A stretch of DNA of 64,000 nucleotides from assembly GCA_002496565.1 (NCBI GenBank), contig DAKJ01000005.1, positions 132,916 through 196,915 of the forward strand, given 5' to 3'. Source of the DNA: Methanosarcina sp. UBA289 (GTDB lineage Archaea > Halobacteriota > Methanosarcinia > Methanosarcinales > Methanosarcinaceae). The notes under the pieces are model-generated. The model saw only the letters and a list, made by a program, of their open reading frames with translations. It had not been told where the DNA came from and made no database searches. Shown here piece after piece: positions 63,681 through 64,000 of this stretch (positions are counted from its first letter, which is position 1; every line of letters starts with the position of its first letter). A program made the position numbers and the translations under genes.

Positions 63681-64000
63681 TTAGCCGTCTTTTTTGACAA
63701 AACTTGGCTCAAGTAATCTATTATAAAGCACTTTCTGAAGGTAACAGATCAGAGGTAGTTTTATTACCACTGCTTCCCTTTTGTCCCCTGCACTATGGAC
63801 TTCTATTGATTCCTTTCCATCGGCAATCATGAAGAATTCTTGGGTATACTGAATTCCATCAATTACAATATTGTTCATAAACTCAGTAAATTCTTTTTTT
63901 GTTTCCCTGAATTCAAAAGGCAGCGACTTGAACCTATCCAGTTCATTGACGACAAGAGTTAAACTGTAGTTTTTCTCCAGTTCTTTTAGTTCGGCTTCAA
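63681..64000 (-). CDS. 3' end of an unrecognised gene (cut by window)
   Basis: The frame of the short ORF starting at 63878 continues without stop to the window edge: EAELKELEKNYSLTLVVNEL, DRFKSLPFEFRETKKEFTEF, then MNNIVIDGIQYTQEFFMIAD and so on, ending LLEPSFVKKDG. So 63878 is an internal methionine. At least 106 C-terminal residues are visible; no family recognised. Confidence 0.7.
   Translation of the reverse strand, partial: EAELKELEKNYSLTLVVNELDRFKSLPFEFRETKKEFTEFMNNIVIDGIQYTQEFFMIADGKESIEVHSAGDKREAVVIKLPLICYLQKVLYNRLLEPSFVKKDG

Noticed and set aside
63512..63712. 66-codon minus-strand frame
   Set aside because: Overlaps the 3' end of the partial gene at 63681 and has no credible start signal.

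Overview
The window is a chromosomal segment of a methanogenic archaeon, almost certainly a Methanosarcina species. The main evidence is a complete six-gene operon for molybdenum formylmethanofuran dehydrogenase in the order fmdE-F-A-C-D-B, the order described for Methanosarcina barkeri. Archaeal versions of housekeeping genes support this: alaS, purP, mat, trmG10, srp19, an Rpr2-type RNase P subunit and a tRNA-Tyr gene with an intron after the anticodon. The DNA is AT-rich outside genes, with long intergenic spaces.

Layout. 1-6.1 kb: 3' part of alaS, a THUMP-like methyltransferase, a small conserved protein, a GNAT acetyltransferase and an IS630-type helix-turn-helix fragment. 6.2-8.8 kb: a CRISPR array of 36 repeats and 35 spacers with no cas genes in the window; it is probably transcribed on the minus strand from a leader at 8.8-8.9 kb. 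9.1-17.1 kb: an ABC importer locus of the nickel/peptide type, with two paralogous binding proteins that both appear to start at ATT, two permeases and two ATPases. 17.4-24.1 kb: leuD-leuB, purP, a membrane-linked winged-helix protein with truA, and trmG10. 24.6-26.9 kb: a small AT-rich accessory island with a cytosolic serine protease of the SDH/ClpP-like family, a small overlapping partner, a GNAT-like protein and another small ORF. 27-33.4 kb: DUF1805, map, an M24 peptidase, tRNA-Asp, tRNA-Tyr and mat. 33.9-36.3 kb: hisG, hisA and hisB. 36.6-43 kb: a flavodoxin-fold oxidoreductase, a NadC/ModD-like protein paired with a DUF364 protein, a decayed surface-protein gene, a cytochrome b5-like lipoprotein, a methyltransferase and a tiny PKD-domain protein. 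43.8-49.9 kb: the fmd operon, with a candidate ModE-type palindrome at its start. 50.8-52.9 kb: an MTH865-like protein, a type IV pilin-like protein and a lipoprotein. 53.1-60.6 kb: a type I restriction-modification operon (hsdR-hsdS-AlbA/Schlafen-type gene-hsdM), followed by a 122-bp MITE with an 8-bp target duplication. 61.3-64 kb: a small protein, srp19, the Rpr2-type RNase P subunit, a UPF0173 hydrolase and the 3' end of an unknown gene.

How the parts fit. The fmd operon catalyses the first step of CO2 reduction to methane (and the last step of methyl oxidation). It depends on molybdenum, so a ModE-like operator at its 5' end is biologically sensible. The nickel/peptide importer could supply metal or peptide. 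The CRISPR array, the four-gene restriction operon and possibly the serine-protease island are genome-defence or accessory regions among housekeeping genes. The most unusual signals are the paired ATT start codons, two neighbouring spacers sharing their 16 handle-proximal bases, the intact MITE, the ModE-like palindromes and the AlbA gene inside the restriction operon. All functions are assigned by reading the sequence and recalling families; no searches were run.
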